In this document: positions 1 to 9,091 of the stretch, piece by piece
Layout of the letters: each line of letters starts with the position of its first letter
Numbering within the stretch: the first letter of the stretch is position 1
Origin: Vibrio thalassae
Lineage (GTDB): Bacteria > Pseudomonadota > Gammaproteobacteria > Enterobacterales > Vibrionaceae
DNA length: 64,000 bases
Reading direction: 5' to 3'
Assembly: GCF_900089835.1 (NCBI RefSeq)
Contig: NZ_OANU01000009.1
Location: 62,001 to 126,000 of the forward strand
Program-made: the position numbers and the translations under genes
Notes under the pieces: generated by a model
Database searches by the model: none
The model's input: the letters and a program-made list of their open reading frames with translations, nothing else
Told to the model about the DNA's origin: nothing

Positions 1-522
1 GGATGGATTTCTGATACCCTTATATCATAATATGTTACTTTGTTGATTAATTTAGATAGAATATATTTTTGTCCTATCGTACTTAACTCTTAAACCATTT
101 ACTGATTTCAGGTATACCTAGTGCTGTAAGCTTGTTCGGCATTTTTATCATAGTACAAGTCTCGATCACTTGAGTGTTGTAGCTTTTCAGGCTTAATTTC
201 CAGCGTACAACAACTGTTTTACTCGATCTATGCAATTATACTTAGCAAGATAAACGAGAGGCAAATTACTTGGTTTGAGTAATGTTTGGATGGATGGTCT
301 CGTTGCAGGGTTGATATGTTGATTAGAGTCTAAAGGTCTGTACCGCTGAGATTATATATCAACATAGGATATGGACTATCTGCGGTGGGTAAGTACCTAC
401 TAATACATTTCTTGAGTATACTTTTGCCTGATGCGTTATACAAGACAACATGTGAAGGGGTGGAAAAATTCAAAAAGTTGACCGTGAATAATTTGGCCGA
501 ATGAAATATTAATTCCGAAACT
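1..522. other. AT-rich stretch without a recognisable gene
   Basis: No open frame with a plausible ribosome binding site or recognisable protein was seen on either strand. It lies downstream of the FGE-domain gene, and I see no strong intrinsic terminator, tRNA or repeat in it. It is probably intergenic sequence of the accessory region or the remains of decayed genes. Confidence 0.5.
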
Positions 523-1968
523 TCACGGGAATATGACCCTAAACCCTAGAGTATCTGCACGGTAATGAGGAGAGATACTCTGCATATAGTGAGGATCTAG
601 TGTTTGTTCGGTAGGAATACGAAAGTTCCCACCCTTGTAGATCATTTCTATTGCTCCCTCAGGAGTGATAACAACACTTGATGTCCATTCAGAAACATTA
701 TCAAATAACCCACAAATAGAGGTACTAGCAGAAGAGCATGTCGCCGATACTTCCTGAATTCCAGACATTGTGTCAGGAGCGTGATAAACATGGTTGAGAG
801 TTTGTATATATATGTTGGTCCATTCATCCTGACTAGGAAGTCGTCCGCCGGCCCATACAGCAAAAGCGTGCGCAGACCACCAATCCACTCCCCGAACGGG
901 ATAGCTAGGAGATAAGAGCTGAGTTTTCCAGTCTAATGGTGTATAAGAGTGATTTTTTGGTTGGTTGCCTGAGGAAAACAAGTTCAAATGTACTAACGGG
1001 TCGAGTAGAAATCGATGATATTGATCTACAGTTATCTCATAGACAGAGAATTGCAAACTAGTACTGTGGTTTTTAGGATCAGAAGCTGTCAACAAGGAGG
1101 AATTGAACTCACTTTTAAAGTAGCTAGCGGGTATGGCCAGTAGCGACTGTTTAGGTACTCCGACTAAGTAGTTACCATCAGGGATTTTAATGATGTCTTG
1201 ATTCTGTACAACGTTGTCAAAAATGCAGCGAAATCCGATCTGCTTACTCTTGGTTTTTGGATTAGCAGTTCGGTAAAACAAATTCAGTGATGAAAAAATA
1301 CTGTCTTTATCGAAGCCGTTTCCACCTTTAATCATTGCAGATTGATCACTTACAACCCACTCTGATACATTGCCTGATAGATCGTGGACGTTGATAGGTG
1401 TTGATGTGCTTATTACTTTGCCACAACTTTTTGTCGTATTCAAAATAGGGTCAATGTACGGGTTATCGTCGTTTGAAAAAGAATTGCCCCATGGATAAAG
1501 ACGCCGTTCTATACCGGTAGCTGCAGCTTCCCATTCGTAGTGAGTAGGCAGCCGTCCGCCAATACTATCGCAATATCTTTGAGCTTGTAGGAAGTTAACT
1601 CCTGTCACTGGTGAACTAAGTTTCCCACTTATTTTGTGGCTAAACGTTGCCGAACGATTTTCTCTCCCTTGAGAGTTTTGTACAAACTGATTAAACTCTT
1701 TTTGTGTCACTTCACACTGATGTATATATTTGTTTTTTATATTTACTTCTACCTCTGGTTGTCTCAATGACTTCCTAATGTTAGGGTTATTTGATATATA
1801 TGAACGATTCTCATCAATAATAACGTCCAAATAGTGCTTATTAAATCTGTTGTCTAGGTTTTTGACATTAAGAGTCGGAATGTCATTCAGACTAGACATG
1901 GTACTTATGGCTATAACCAACGAGAATATAACAAAAATAACTAAGATAAAAAATATATTATTTTTCAT
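523..1968 (-). CDS. Membrane-anchored protein with two tandem FGE-sulfatase (SUMF1-like) domains
   Basis: The ATG at 1968 is preferred over the in-frame GTG at 1977 (481 aa). A single N-terminal membrane segment (about residues 5-25) is followed by a periplasmic part. Domain 1 (about residues 80-250) shows the family pattern GGRLPT, EWEAAA, YPWG, LSGNVSEW, KGG and GFRC. Domain 2 (about 265-481) repeats it: GGRLPSQDEW, DNVSEW, YKGGNF, HYRADTLGFR. The cysteines that formylglycine-generating enzymes use near the C-terminus are not at the expected place in either copy. I therefore infer a binding or structural C-type-lectin-like role rather than sulfatase maturation. It is the last gene of a four-gene operon and overlaps the preceding gene by 11 bases. 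Family call is firm; function is unknown. Confidence 0.8.
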   Translation of the reverse strand: MKNNIFFILVIFVIFSLVIAISTMSSLNDIPTLNVKNLDNRFNKHYLDVIIDENRSYISNNPNIRKSLRQPEVEVNIKNKYIHQCEVTQKEFNQFVQNSQGRENRSATFSHKISGKLSSPVTGVNFLQAQRYCDSIGGRLPTHYEWEAAATGIERRLYPWGNSFSNDDNPYIDPILNTTKSCGKVISTSTPINVHDLSGNVSEWVVSDQSAMIKGGNGFDKDSIFSSLNLFYRTANPKTKSKQIGFRCIFDNVVQNQDIIKIPDGNYLVGVPKQSLLAIPASYFKSEFNSSLLTASDPKNHSTSLQFSVYEITVDQYHRFLLDPLVHLNLFSSGNQPKNHSYTPLDWKTQLLSPSYPVRGVDWWSAHAFAVWAGGRLPSQDEWTNIYIQTLNHVYHAPDTMSGIQEVSATCSSASTSICGLFDNVSEWTSSVVITPEGAIEMIYKGGNFRIPTEQTLDPHYMQSISPHYRADTLGFRVIFP

Positions 1969-3532
1969 GATATACACTTTTTAATATTTTTGAGAAAAAA
2001 AGTAACAATACAACAAATAAAGCTATAAACAGTATGATCGCCACTTTAACTGATTTGCTAACTATAGGCGGTATGTTAGAAGCAACTGCTTCACCTTGAA
2101 TGCTAGGCTTACTCTCTTCAGCAGGTAATATTAACTCTCTCGTGTTGTTATTATATTGTGAAAATATTAATCCGAGTGTTATTTGACGTGTTTTTGAGTC
2201 CAAAACGCCAATCAGTCTCCACCGATGATTCTCATTTTTAATATTATCAACATAGAGTAATACGGAATTTCTATCTAGATTAATCCTATTCCCCTTATGA
2301 GGTAGAGGATAAGTATTGAGATTGATTTCCAAAAAATAATCTGATGATTTATTTAGGGGGGGGGCGATAGCTGAGTTATATAACCTTATATCATTAGCTG
2401 GTCTATTTTCATACAGACCAATTGCTGCGTATCCTCCGGTTTTTTCGACCAAATCTACATTATACAATGAACTAGAATTATCTAAGTTAATAAGATACAT
2501 AATATCGCTGGCCCAGTACTTGAAGTCATTTGTGCTTGTGATTTTTTTGACTGTCTTACTGACTTCTATTGGGTTGATTTTTTCTAAAGATTCAAATGTG
2601 CCGTTTGTTATTTCTATATTGACTTGTAGCATTATTGCGTAGCTCATGGCAAGAGTGTCTACAAAATTAATATTACTTGTCTCAGAATTTAACACTGATA
2701 AACCAACAATATTTATCGTCGATGTTTCATTGGTTGATGTATCGAGTGATTCATAACTTTCGTTATATGAATGATTGTCACCAATATTTAATGAGTCTTG
2801 AGATATGAATGATTCATCAATATACTGACTGCCGGTATTCTCTGACAATTCCTGCTCGAATATGATATTTTCACTTTCCTTCTCAGAACCCTCATCTGTA
2901 GTGTTTTTTCCTTTAGATAGAGGGTCTTCATTGGAAATGTCATTATTTAAGCTATTATCACCTGATTTGTTATCAATGATTTTTAATACATTCTTTCCAT
3001 ATTCACTCATTATATCTTCACCCATAAAGTGCCAATGTTTCGGCTTTAGTTTATGGTCTTCCAGAATCGATATGAATAAGTAATAGTTTGTTATGTCATA
3101 GATGTCGATTCTGAATAGCATCCTATTTTTTTTAGATAGGCTTGATAGATAACTGTCGAGACTAGAATCTTGAGTAAGCAATGATTTTTTTGACCAGAAT
3201 TTTTTTGATTGAACCTCATAAACACCATTATTTAAAAGTTCGAATATTGGAATCCTATCTTTGATTATCTTCTTATCTAACAAACTGTTGTTATAGTCAT
3301 GTAAGATAGAGGGAGGGCTACTTTTAAGTGAATTCATAACTAAAGAAGACGCAATTTCTCGACTTAGTATGACCGTGATCTCTTTGGCTTGCTCAACTTT
3401 AATCGATTCTTTTTGCTTTTCACCGATTATCGTAGTTATTATTAGTATTAATAATATGATCACGCCATTTGCTAGAATATCGGATAGTGTCATGCTGAAA
3501 GTGTTGAATACTTTAGTTTTTCTTATCATCAT
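1958..3532 (-). CDS. ExbD/MotB-like single-pass protein with large periplasmic domain and second C-terminal helix
   Basis: This 524-aa protein is not assignable to a named family by eye. The N-terminus is like a stator B subunit: a short basic cytoplasmic start, then a hydrophobic helix opening with Ser17-Asp18 (SDILANG). ExbD, TolR and MotB carry their proton-binding Asp in a comparable place. A helical region follows, then a Ser/Asn/Asp/Glu-rich linker at about residues 190-275 that looks disordered, then a mixed alpha/beta part. A second membrane helix near residues 497-518 ends in a short basic tail, so both ends should be cytoplasmic. Two ATGs are adjacent (3532 and 3529). It overlaps its upstream neighbour by about 20 bases and its downstream neighbour by about 11, implying translational coupling. 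Confidence 0.7.
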   Translation of the reverse strand: MMIRKTKVFNTFSMTLSDILANGVIILLILIITTIIGEKQKESIKVEQAKEITVILSREIASSLVMNSLKSSPPSILHDYNNSLLDKKIIKDRIPIFELLNNGVYEVQSKKFWSKKSLLTQDSSLDSYLSSLSKKNRMLFRIDIYDITNYYLFISILEDHKLKPKHWHFMGEDIMSEYGKNVLKIIDNKSGDNSLNNDISNEDPLSKGKNTTDEGSEKESENIIFEQELSENTGSQYIDESFISQDSLNIGDNHSYNESYESLDTSTNETSTINIVGLSVLNSETSNINFVDTLAMSYAIMLQVNIEITNGTFESLEKINPIEVSKTVKKITSTNDFKYWASDIMYLINLDNSSSLYNVDLVEKTGGYAAIGLYENRPANDIRLYNSAIAPPLNKSSDYFLEINLNTYPLPHKGNRINLDRNSVLLYVDNIKNENHRWRLIGVLDSKTRQITLGLIFSQYNNNTRELILPAEESKPSIQGEAVASNIPPIVSKSVKVAIILFIALFVVLLLFFSKILKSVYHEK

Positions 3533-4028
3533 TCTGTTCTATATAATAGGGCATGTCCCCTAAATTTATTGCTTTCATTGTGTTTTTATCTACTATCATC
3601 CAACCGATAGAAACTCTTTTTCCTTTGTATGTTTCTTGTATGCAGTCTCTAGCTTTTCTCATGGTGCCAACACTATTGTCTAGAACTGCAAATATTATTT
3701 GCGAGTTTTTCTGAGAGTAAGTCTTCCTTGTGTATTCTATAAATTTACTTTTAGCACTACAAATGTTGTCGTGTTTCTCAAATTCTCCAGTCTCGATGAT
3801 AAACACGCTATCAGGATAAGTGACAATAACAAATCCATTTCCATGTTCTCCCCATTTTATTTTGAATTCTCCTTCATTTGATAATCTATCTAATCTTTCT
3901 TCAAGTCTAGCAGTGGCAAGAATATTAATAATTAAGAATAAGACCATCAGGATTGCGAATACACCACCGAATACCTCTATGCTTGCAATGCTTTCATTGT
4001 TTTCTATATTCTCTCTATTACTTTTCAT
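3513..4028 (-). CDS. Small ExbD/TolR/MotB-like membrane protein
   Basis: 171 aa. A polar cytoplasmic start is followed by one membrane helix (about residues 17-40) whose first turn carries Glu18 in the motif SIEVFGG. ExbD-type proteins have Asp at this place. The remainder is a compact, soluble, presumably periplasmic alpha/beta domain of about 120 residues. It lacks an OmpA-like peptidoglycan-binding motif that I can recognise. It sits directly after the ExbB/MotA-like gene with an 11-base overlap, which is the usual order for A and B channel subunits. The call is from topology, the acidic residue and context; primary similarity is weak. Confidence 0.65.
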   Translation of the reverse strand: MKSNRENIENNESIASIEVFGGVFAILMVLFLIINILATARLEERLDRLSNEGEFKIKWGEHGNGFVIVTYPDSVFIIETGEFEKHDNICSAKSKFIEYTRKTYSQKNSQIIFAVLDNSVGTMRKARDCIQETYKGKRVSIGWMIVDKNTMKAINLGDMPYYIEQNDDKKN

Positions 4029-5019
4029 GTCTATCTTTCTCCAGGTGAACTTGAAGTTCAGAGATATATCGTCTGTCAGAGTTCGAAGATACTAGAGTAA
4101 AGAAAGTAGAGATAATACCAAGCGATAGTGCGATAAGTGTTGTATCAAACGCGATGCCAAGAGGAGCAATGGCTTCACTTATACCTTTGTTCATATTGCT
4201 CATGCTATCATCGTTAGAAATCACTTTTTGAATGTTCTCAGAAGATAGAGATATACCTAGTACTGTGCCAATAAACCCTAGAATAGGAATCGACCAGTTG
4301 ATAAATAATGGTAATTGAAATCTTCTATGATGCAATTCTTCAATGACTGCCATTTTTGTATGAATTGACATATTACTCGTTGAAAAAAAACTGTTGATAT
4401 TTTTGCTTTTGTTCAGTTTTGCAAGATTTATTTTTGAATTTAAAAAAGTAGAAGATGTATCAACAATACACCAAAAAAATAAAAATAGAGTCATCGGAGG
4501 GATTACACCTCTATCTAAGAATTTTTCGCTAATGTTTAAAGCATAACTATCTTGGTAAATAAATATAATAACTAAGCTGAATAGTGTAATTGGCATTGCA
4601 ACAAGAAAACTATAAACACTATGATTGGTGCTCTCATCAGCGTAGGCATAACCTTTATTATTATTGCTACAGTAAAATATTATAGAGTAGGATATAATGC
4701 TGAATGACATAGTTATCACAGTTTCTCTTAAACTGGAAAAGGAGCCAGAAAAAACCAAGTTATATATTGTTATTGACGCGTAAGAAAACGAAGATATGCT
4801 AATTAGCATCTGAGAATAAATAATTGTTATTAAAGGGACGTGTTTTATTCGAAGCAGTAATGCTAAATTAATTATTAATATTATACATATGAAAGAAATA
4901 GCAATGTAGTTTGTGTTGATGTATATGGAAACAACAAGTGCTGATAACAATGTAACTATATTAAGTAATCCTATTATTTTCATGTCACTAACGTCCACTT
5001 TATTCAAATCAGTACCCAC
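4018..5019 (-). CDS. MotA/TolQ/ExbB-type proton channel subunit with extended N-terminus
   Basis: 333 aa, with a GTG start at 5019; an ATG at residue 13 (4983) is an alternative. The C-terminal third has the two pore helices of the family. The first contains PILGFIGTVLGIS (about residues 255-270). The second contains AIAPLGIAFDTTLIALSLG (about 288-306), matching the glycine/threonine-rich signature of ExbB, TolQ and MotA. Upstream of these are about six further hydrophobic segments, more than in ExbB (three) or MotA (four). It heads the operon, so it would supply the ion-conducting ring for the two B-type partners encoded next. The driven process is unknown. It lacks the long helical tail known for ZorA of Zorya defence systems. 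Confidence 0.8.
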   Translation of the reverse strand: MGTDLNKVDVSDMKIIGLLNIVTLLSALVVSIYINTNYIAISFICIILIINLALLLRIKHVPLITIIYSQMLISISSFSYASITIYNLVFSGSFSSLRETVITMSFSIISYSIIFYCSNNNKGYAYADESTNHSVYSFLVAMPITLFSLVIIFIYQDSYALNISEKFLDRGVIPPMTLFLFFWCIVDTSSTFLNSKINLAKLNKSKNINSFFSTSNMSIHTKMAVIEELHHRRFQLPLFINWSIPILGFIGTVLGISLSSENIQKVISNDDSMSNMNKGISEAIAPLGIAFDTTLIALSLGIISTFFTLVSSNSDRRYISELQVHLEKDRHEK

Positions 5020-5217
5020 TCTTACAACTATAGTATAAACTCACAGAAGTGGTAGACTTCTATTTATCCCCTTGGTACTAAAGTTTCGCGGTCTGTTCGT
5101 GTATCCTTGGTACATTGAAAATGCTCCGGCTTAACACTACTTTGCAAGTCAAGAGATTCCTCTCGCTAACCTAGTGAACGATGAAAATGAAGAGAGCTAG
5201 GGTGAAATACTTCGTCG

Positions 5218-7533
5218 TTAATCGTTGTCTTTTAGCTTTTCTGTGAGCTCTTGTATGCTCATTGGTTTAAACAAATAAAAACCTTGAATGATATCGACAC
5301 CAATTGATTTTAAATATTCCAATTGTATTTTATTTTCAACGCCTTCTGCGACAGTATGTATACCAAGGTTGTCAGCAAGGTCTACTATTGTTTTGACCAA
5401 TGCTTTTCCTTTCGGCCCGTTTTCTATTCCCTTTACGAATGTCTGGTCTATCTTTAGCTCCGAGATTGGCGTATCCTTGATCATGCTTAAGGATGAAAAT
5501 CCCGTTCCGAAATCATCTAAAGAGAGCTGCACTCCGGCTTCATTTAACTTTCTTATTTGGTCGGTAGCATTTGAACCAGCTATTATAGCGCTTTCAGTGA
5601 TCTCTAGCTTTATTCTGTCTAAATCGAAATTACTGTTACCCGAAACTTTCTTGATTAATCCTAGTACGTTACCTTTATTCAATTGAATAGGAGATATATT
5701 AATTGAAATGATTACTTTTCTCTCTGATAAAGAATCAATGTGTTTTATATCTTCGATAACTTTGAGTATAATCCATTTTCCTATGTCTAATATTAATTCA
5801 GATTCCTCTGCTATAGGAATAAACCTTTCAGGAGGTATCTTTCCATATTTATTACTATTCCACCTTAGTAGCGCCTCTAATCCAATTATTTTATTTGAAC
5901 TGATACTCACTTGTGGTTGATAGTATACATCTAACTCATTGTTAGGTATGGCTTCTCTCAACATTTCTCGGACTAAAAACATTTCATTTATTTTTACGTT
6001 AGTATCTATGTTATAAAATCGATAAGTGTTTTTCCCATCTTTTTTAGCATCGTACATTGCAATATCTGCTTTTTTCATTAAATCCTTGTAATCTATAATA
6101 TTATTACTAGTCGTAGCTATGCCGACACTTAGGTTAATTACGACCTTGTGATTATCAATTAATGAAGGGTTTCTGAATTCATGAATTATGTCTGAAGCTA
6201 GATTGCTTGGTTTAAAACTCGTGTTTTGTGTTCTCACAAAAATGGCAAATTCATCTCCTCCAAATCGACATAGCACATGCTCGCCATTTTCGAAGATATA
6301 TTTATTTTCCATCATAACTGAATGCAGTTTTTTTGCCGTCTCTTGTAATACCCTATCACCAAATTCATGACCTAACGTATCATTAAATATTTTAAACTCA
6401 TCAAGATCAATAAATAGTAAGAAACCAGAGGTAACTTCACAATCTTTTGAGAATATGTCCTTGAGGTATTTCTCAAAAAAGACACGGTTTCTCAATTTAG
6501 TCAAACTATCGAAATATGCAATATCTTTTATCTTCCGCTTTTGTCTTGATAGTTTATTATTAAAGTTTACCATCAAGAGTAAAAGTTCTCTGAGCTCTCT
6601 ATTCATGTTTTTTGGTATTGAAATGCTTCTAATGTTTATCCGTGAACTTTTTAATTGAGTGATAACGTTCTCTATTGGTAATACTATAAATTTATCAATA
6701 TGATTTATTAGAATGAAATTTGAGATCGCTATTATCAATAAACAAAGAGCAAGGCCGACATATAAGGTACTGCCGAATATATCTAGCAAAATTCCAGGTT
6801 TCCATCCAACAATATAGTCAAGAGTTAAGAATGATGATTCTTTATATAAAGAATCATTAGCATTTTTATTTTTTAACGCTACTTTATCACGTGGTATGTC
6901 ATGGCGTAAGGCGCTTCCATTATGATGTATCAGGACGTCATTGTTATACAAAGCATGCCAACCTCCTTTGCCCATATGGGACGCGTCCATATATTCTATA
7001 ATAAAATCTAGCGGATGAATAAGAGCAATATGGCTATACCCATTTTCAGGTTTTTCTATTGTCTTTATCAACTCAATCCAAAGCTTACCTTTAAGCTCTA
7101 TAATTTCCAAATGTTCATCAAATTTTTTTTCTAATATTTTTTTGTGAATATTATTATAAAGTTCCTCATCCTTGGCTTGATTGTTTGTTATTGGTTTTCT
7201 TTCGATTGAATATATCGGGCTATTACCGTCTTCTATGATGTAATATAGTATTTGTTTTTTTTGTCCAAAAATGTATGAATTTAAATCCAGTTGGCTTTTT
7301 TCATAATTAAGGTCAGATTCAATTATTCTACTTATTGTTGAGAATGTTGATAGTATATACTCGACTTTATCTTCTATTATCCACTCAAATCTTTTGTTTT
7401 CTTCTGAGAGTAAGAATTCTATCTGAGTTTCAATGTGGGATTTATATGTATAGTAGGAAGAGAAGATTATTAATATGAATTGTATGATTATAGACACTGT
7501 TGACGTTACGATAAGTCTTTTTTCTAATTTCAT
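5218..7533 (-). CDS. Membrane-bound GGDEF-EAL cyclic-di-GMP signalling protein
   Basis: 771 aa. Two membrane helices (about residues 8-30 and 250-276) enclose a periplasmic sensor domain of about 215 residues that looks Cache-like. A short linker leads to the GGDEF domain (about 335-500, intact GGDEF near 425) and the EAL domain (about 520-765). The EAL domain retains EALLRW, the LEITES glutamate, DDFGTGFSSL, KIDQTF and AEGVEN, so phosphodiesterase activity is likely. GGDEF is also intact but lacks the upstream RxxD inhibitory site. Net activity cannot be decided from sequence. It lies about 200 bases upstream of the channel operon on the same strand, and may or may not be functionally linked. 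Base composition is AT-rich like that operon. Confidence 0.93.
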   Translation of the reverse strand: MKLEKRLIVTSTVSIIIQFILIIFSSYYTYKSHIETQIEFLLSEENKRFEWIIEDKVEYILSTFSTISRIIESDLNYEKSQLDLNSYIFGQKKQILYYIIEDGNSPIYSIERKPITNNQAKDEELYNNIHKKILEKKFDEHLEIIELKGKLWIELIKTIEKPENGYSHIALIHPLDFIIEYMDASHMGKGGWHALYNNDVLIHHNGSALRHDIPRDKVALKNKNANDSLYKESSFLTLDYIVGWKPGILLDIFGSTLYVGLALCLLIIAISNFILINHIDKFIVLPIENVITQLKSSRINIRSISIPKNMNRELRELLLLMVNFNNKLSRQKRKIKDIAYFDSLTKLRNRVFFEKYLKDIFSKDCEVTSGFLLFIDLDEFKIFNDTLGHEFGDRVLQETAKKLHSVMMENKYIFENGEHVLCRFGGDEFAIFVRTQNTSFKPSNLASDIIHEFRNPSLIDNHKVVINLSVGIATTSNNIIDYKDLMKKADIAMYDAKKDGKNTYRFYNIDTNVKINEMFLVREMLREAIPNNELDVYYQPQVSISSNKIIGLEALLRWNSNKYGKIPPERFIPIAEESELILDIGKWIILKVIEDIKHIDSLSERKVIISINISPIQLNKGNVLGLIKKVSGNSNFDLDRIKLEITESAIIAGSNATDQIRKLNEAGVQLSLDDFGTGFSSLSMIKDTPISELKIDQTFVKGIENGPKGKALVKTIVDLADNLGIHTVAEGVENKIQLEYLKSIGVDIIQGFYLFKPMSIQELTEKLKDND

Positions 7534-7964
7534 TGTCTAACCTTCACTTTGCGCCCAACAACAATTAACCGAAGAGTTTTTATTCTGTAATGTTAGTCGT
7601 GATTGATATATTGTTCGCTCTATAAACTCAGTGTAGTTGTAATCCTCCTCACCTACCAGTCACAGAAATTAACCAATTTATTTGTCGTGTTATCTCATGC
7701 GTAGAAACCGGTTGGGATAAACTCTTTCAGGCGAACACTGTCAGAAATCGAAACGTTCTTTCAACAGTGCGCTTAGCATGGAAGTTTTGTGGCATTCTCG
7801 CTATCCAATAATAGTGGAGAGCTTGCTCTCAGCTGCGATCCCGCTTGTTCAAAGGCTATTCAAGCGTGCTTGTGTTTTGGGGAAATTATAAGGGGATCCT
7901 TCAGAGTTGAGCATTGTGATCTATACTCATCTATTGAAGCTAGTGATGTTTTTGGGGGTGCATA
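7534..7964. other. Intergenic region between GGDEF-EAL gene and DUF5062-like gene
   Basis: About 430 bases between divergent genes. It should contain both promoters, but no box is convincing enough to annotate. A short hairpin of complementary GAGAGC/GCTCTC arms around 7826 has no U-run. No small gene recognised. Confidence 0.4.
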
Positions 7965-8213
7965 ATGAAAGGAAAAATGAAAGATGAAGACAAACTATTT
8001 AAGCAAGCTATCAGCTATGGATTAAAACTTGCCGATATGCAAGGTTATCAAATCACCGACAAAAGAGCCTCTCAAAAGAGCGTTTCCAGAGCAGTATACT
8101 TGTTTTTAGTGAAAGTTCAGCTGCTTACCCCGCTTCCAGTAGATAAGACAGATGGGCCAAGTATCAAACGCAGACTTGCCGTCTGGATGAAGAGGGTTCT
8201 TAAGGAGTCATAA
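7965..8213 (+). CDS. Small conserved protein, DUF5062-like
   Basis: 82 aa, highly basic and helical, with a G-rich ribosome binding site (GGGGGTG) about 6 bases before the ATG. The pattern of an N-terminal KDEDKLFKQAISYGLKLA helix and a C-terminal RRLAVWMKRVL helix resembles the small Vibrio family annotated DUF5062, whose function is not known. It has no membrane segment or signal peptide. It sits alone between the accessory block and the core genome. The family assignment is from memory of its general pattern, so moderate confidence. Confidence 0.55.
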   Translation: MKGKMKDEDKLFKQAISYGLKLADMQGYQITDKRASQKSVSRAVYLFLVKVQLLTPLPVDKTDGPSIKRRLAVWMKRVLKES

Positions 8214-8346
8214 TCAAGAACCCATCTCCCTAAGACACAGGACGTGAAGTATTGCTATTGAGTTTAGTTTATGGCGAGCGCCCTCTTAGCGCCGCGACAG
8301 CGGTTCTGAGAGAAAGGTGGCGAATAGAGCTAAGGGATTGAATGAC

Positions 8347-8982
8347 TTAGCTGTCAGATTCCATTTGCTGCAATAGAATCACCGCTTGGGTACGATTCTT
8401 CACACCAAGCTTTCTGAATATCGCCGTCATATGTGCTTTGATTGTGGCTTCAGAGACATTTAAATCATAAGCAATTTGCTTGTTCAGTAAGCCATCAGAC
8501 AACATGCCGAGTACTTTGTATTGTTGTGGAGTCAGTGTCGCCAGCTTTTCCGCAAGATCGTTATTCTCAGCACTATCAATCAATAACTCGGCAGGGAAGT
8601 AAGGTTCTCCATTCAATACCTGATTCAAAGCATTAATCAGTTCTCGCATGTCACTGGATTTAGGAATAAAGCCAAATGCGCGATGCGTTTTGGCTTGAGA
8701 CACGATACTTGGCTCTTCACTGGCAGAGATAACGACGACCGGAATATCGGGATAGTCGGCACGTAGGTGAATGAGCCCGGACATGCCATTAGCGCCTGGC
8801 ATTTTAAGGTCAAGCAAGATTAAGTCAGGTTCGTCATTCTTAGCCAGTAATCCAAGTAGCGAATCTAAGGAGTCCGCTTCTAGTAGATTGGCACCACTTA
8901 TCGCCATGTGCACTGATTGGAACAGTGCATTTCTAAACAGAGGATGGTCATCGGCGATAATGATGGTGTAGCTGGGTTCCAT
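8347..8982 (-). CDS. NarL/LuxR-type two-component response regulator
   Basis: 211 aa. A receiver domain (residues 1-120) has the acidic pair in IIADDHP and the phosphoacceptor Asp in LLDLKMPG near residue 57. The C-terminal LuxR/GerE helix-turn-helix (about 148-205) contains LTPQQYKVLGMLSDGLLNKQIA and ATIKAHMTAIFRKLGV, typical of DNA-binding NarL/FixJ regulators. No histidine kinase lies beside it, so it is an orphan here and its signal is unknown. It follows dsbD on the same strand at about 110 bases. Confidence 0.9.
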   Translation of the reverse strand: MEPSYTIIIADDHPLFRNALFQSVHMAISGANLLEADSLDSLLGLLAKNDEPDLILLDLKMPGANGMSGLIHLRADYPDIPVVVISASEEPSIVSQAKTHRAFGFIPKSSDMRELINALNQVLNGEPYFPAELLIDSAENNDLAEKLATLTPQQYKVLGMLSDGLLNKQIAYDLNVSEATIKAHMTAIFRKLGVKNRTQAVILLQQMESDS

Positions 8983-9091
8983 AACATCTCAACTTTTTAC
9001 GAAAGTGTTAATTTATATTATTAATTCAGACGGCTTTTTGAACAAATGAATCAAGGCAAAACTCTGATGAGAATCGAATTTTTATTATCAA

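Noticed and set aside
4018..5019. Zorya defence system (ZorA/ZorB)
   Set aside because: The A subunit lacks the long helical tail, no OmpA-like ZorB domain was recognised, and there is no ZorC, ZorD or ZorE gene; FGE domains are not Zorya parts.
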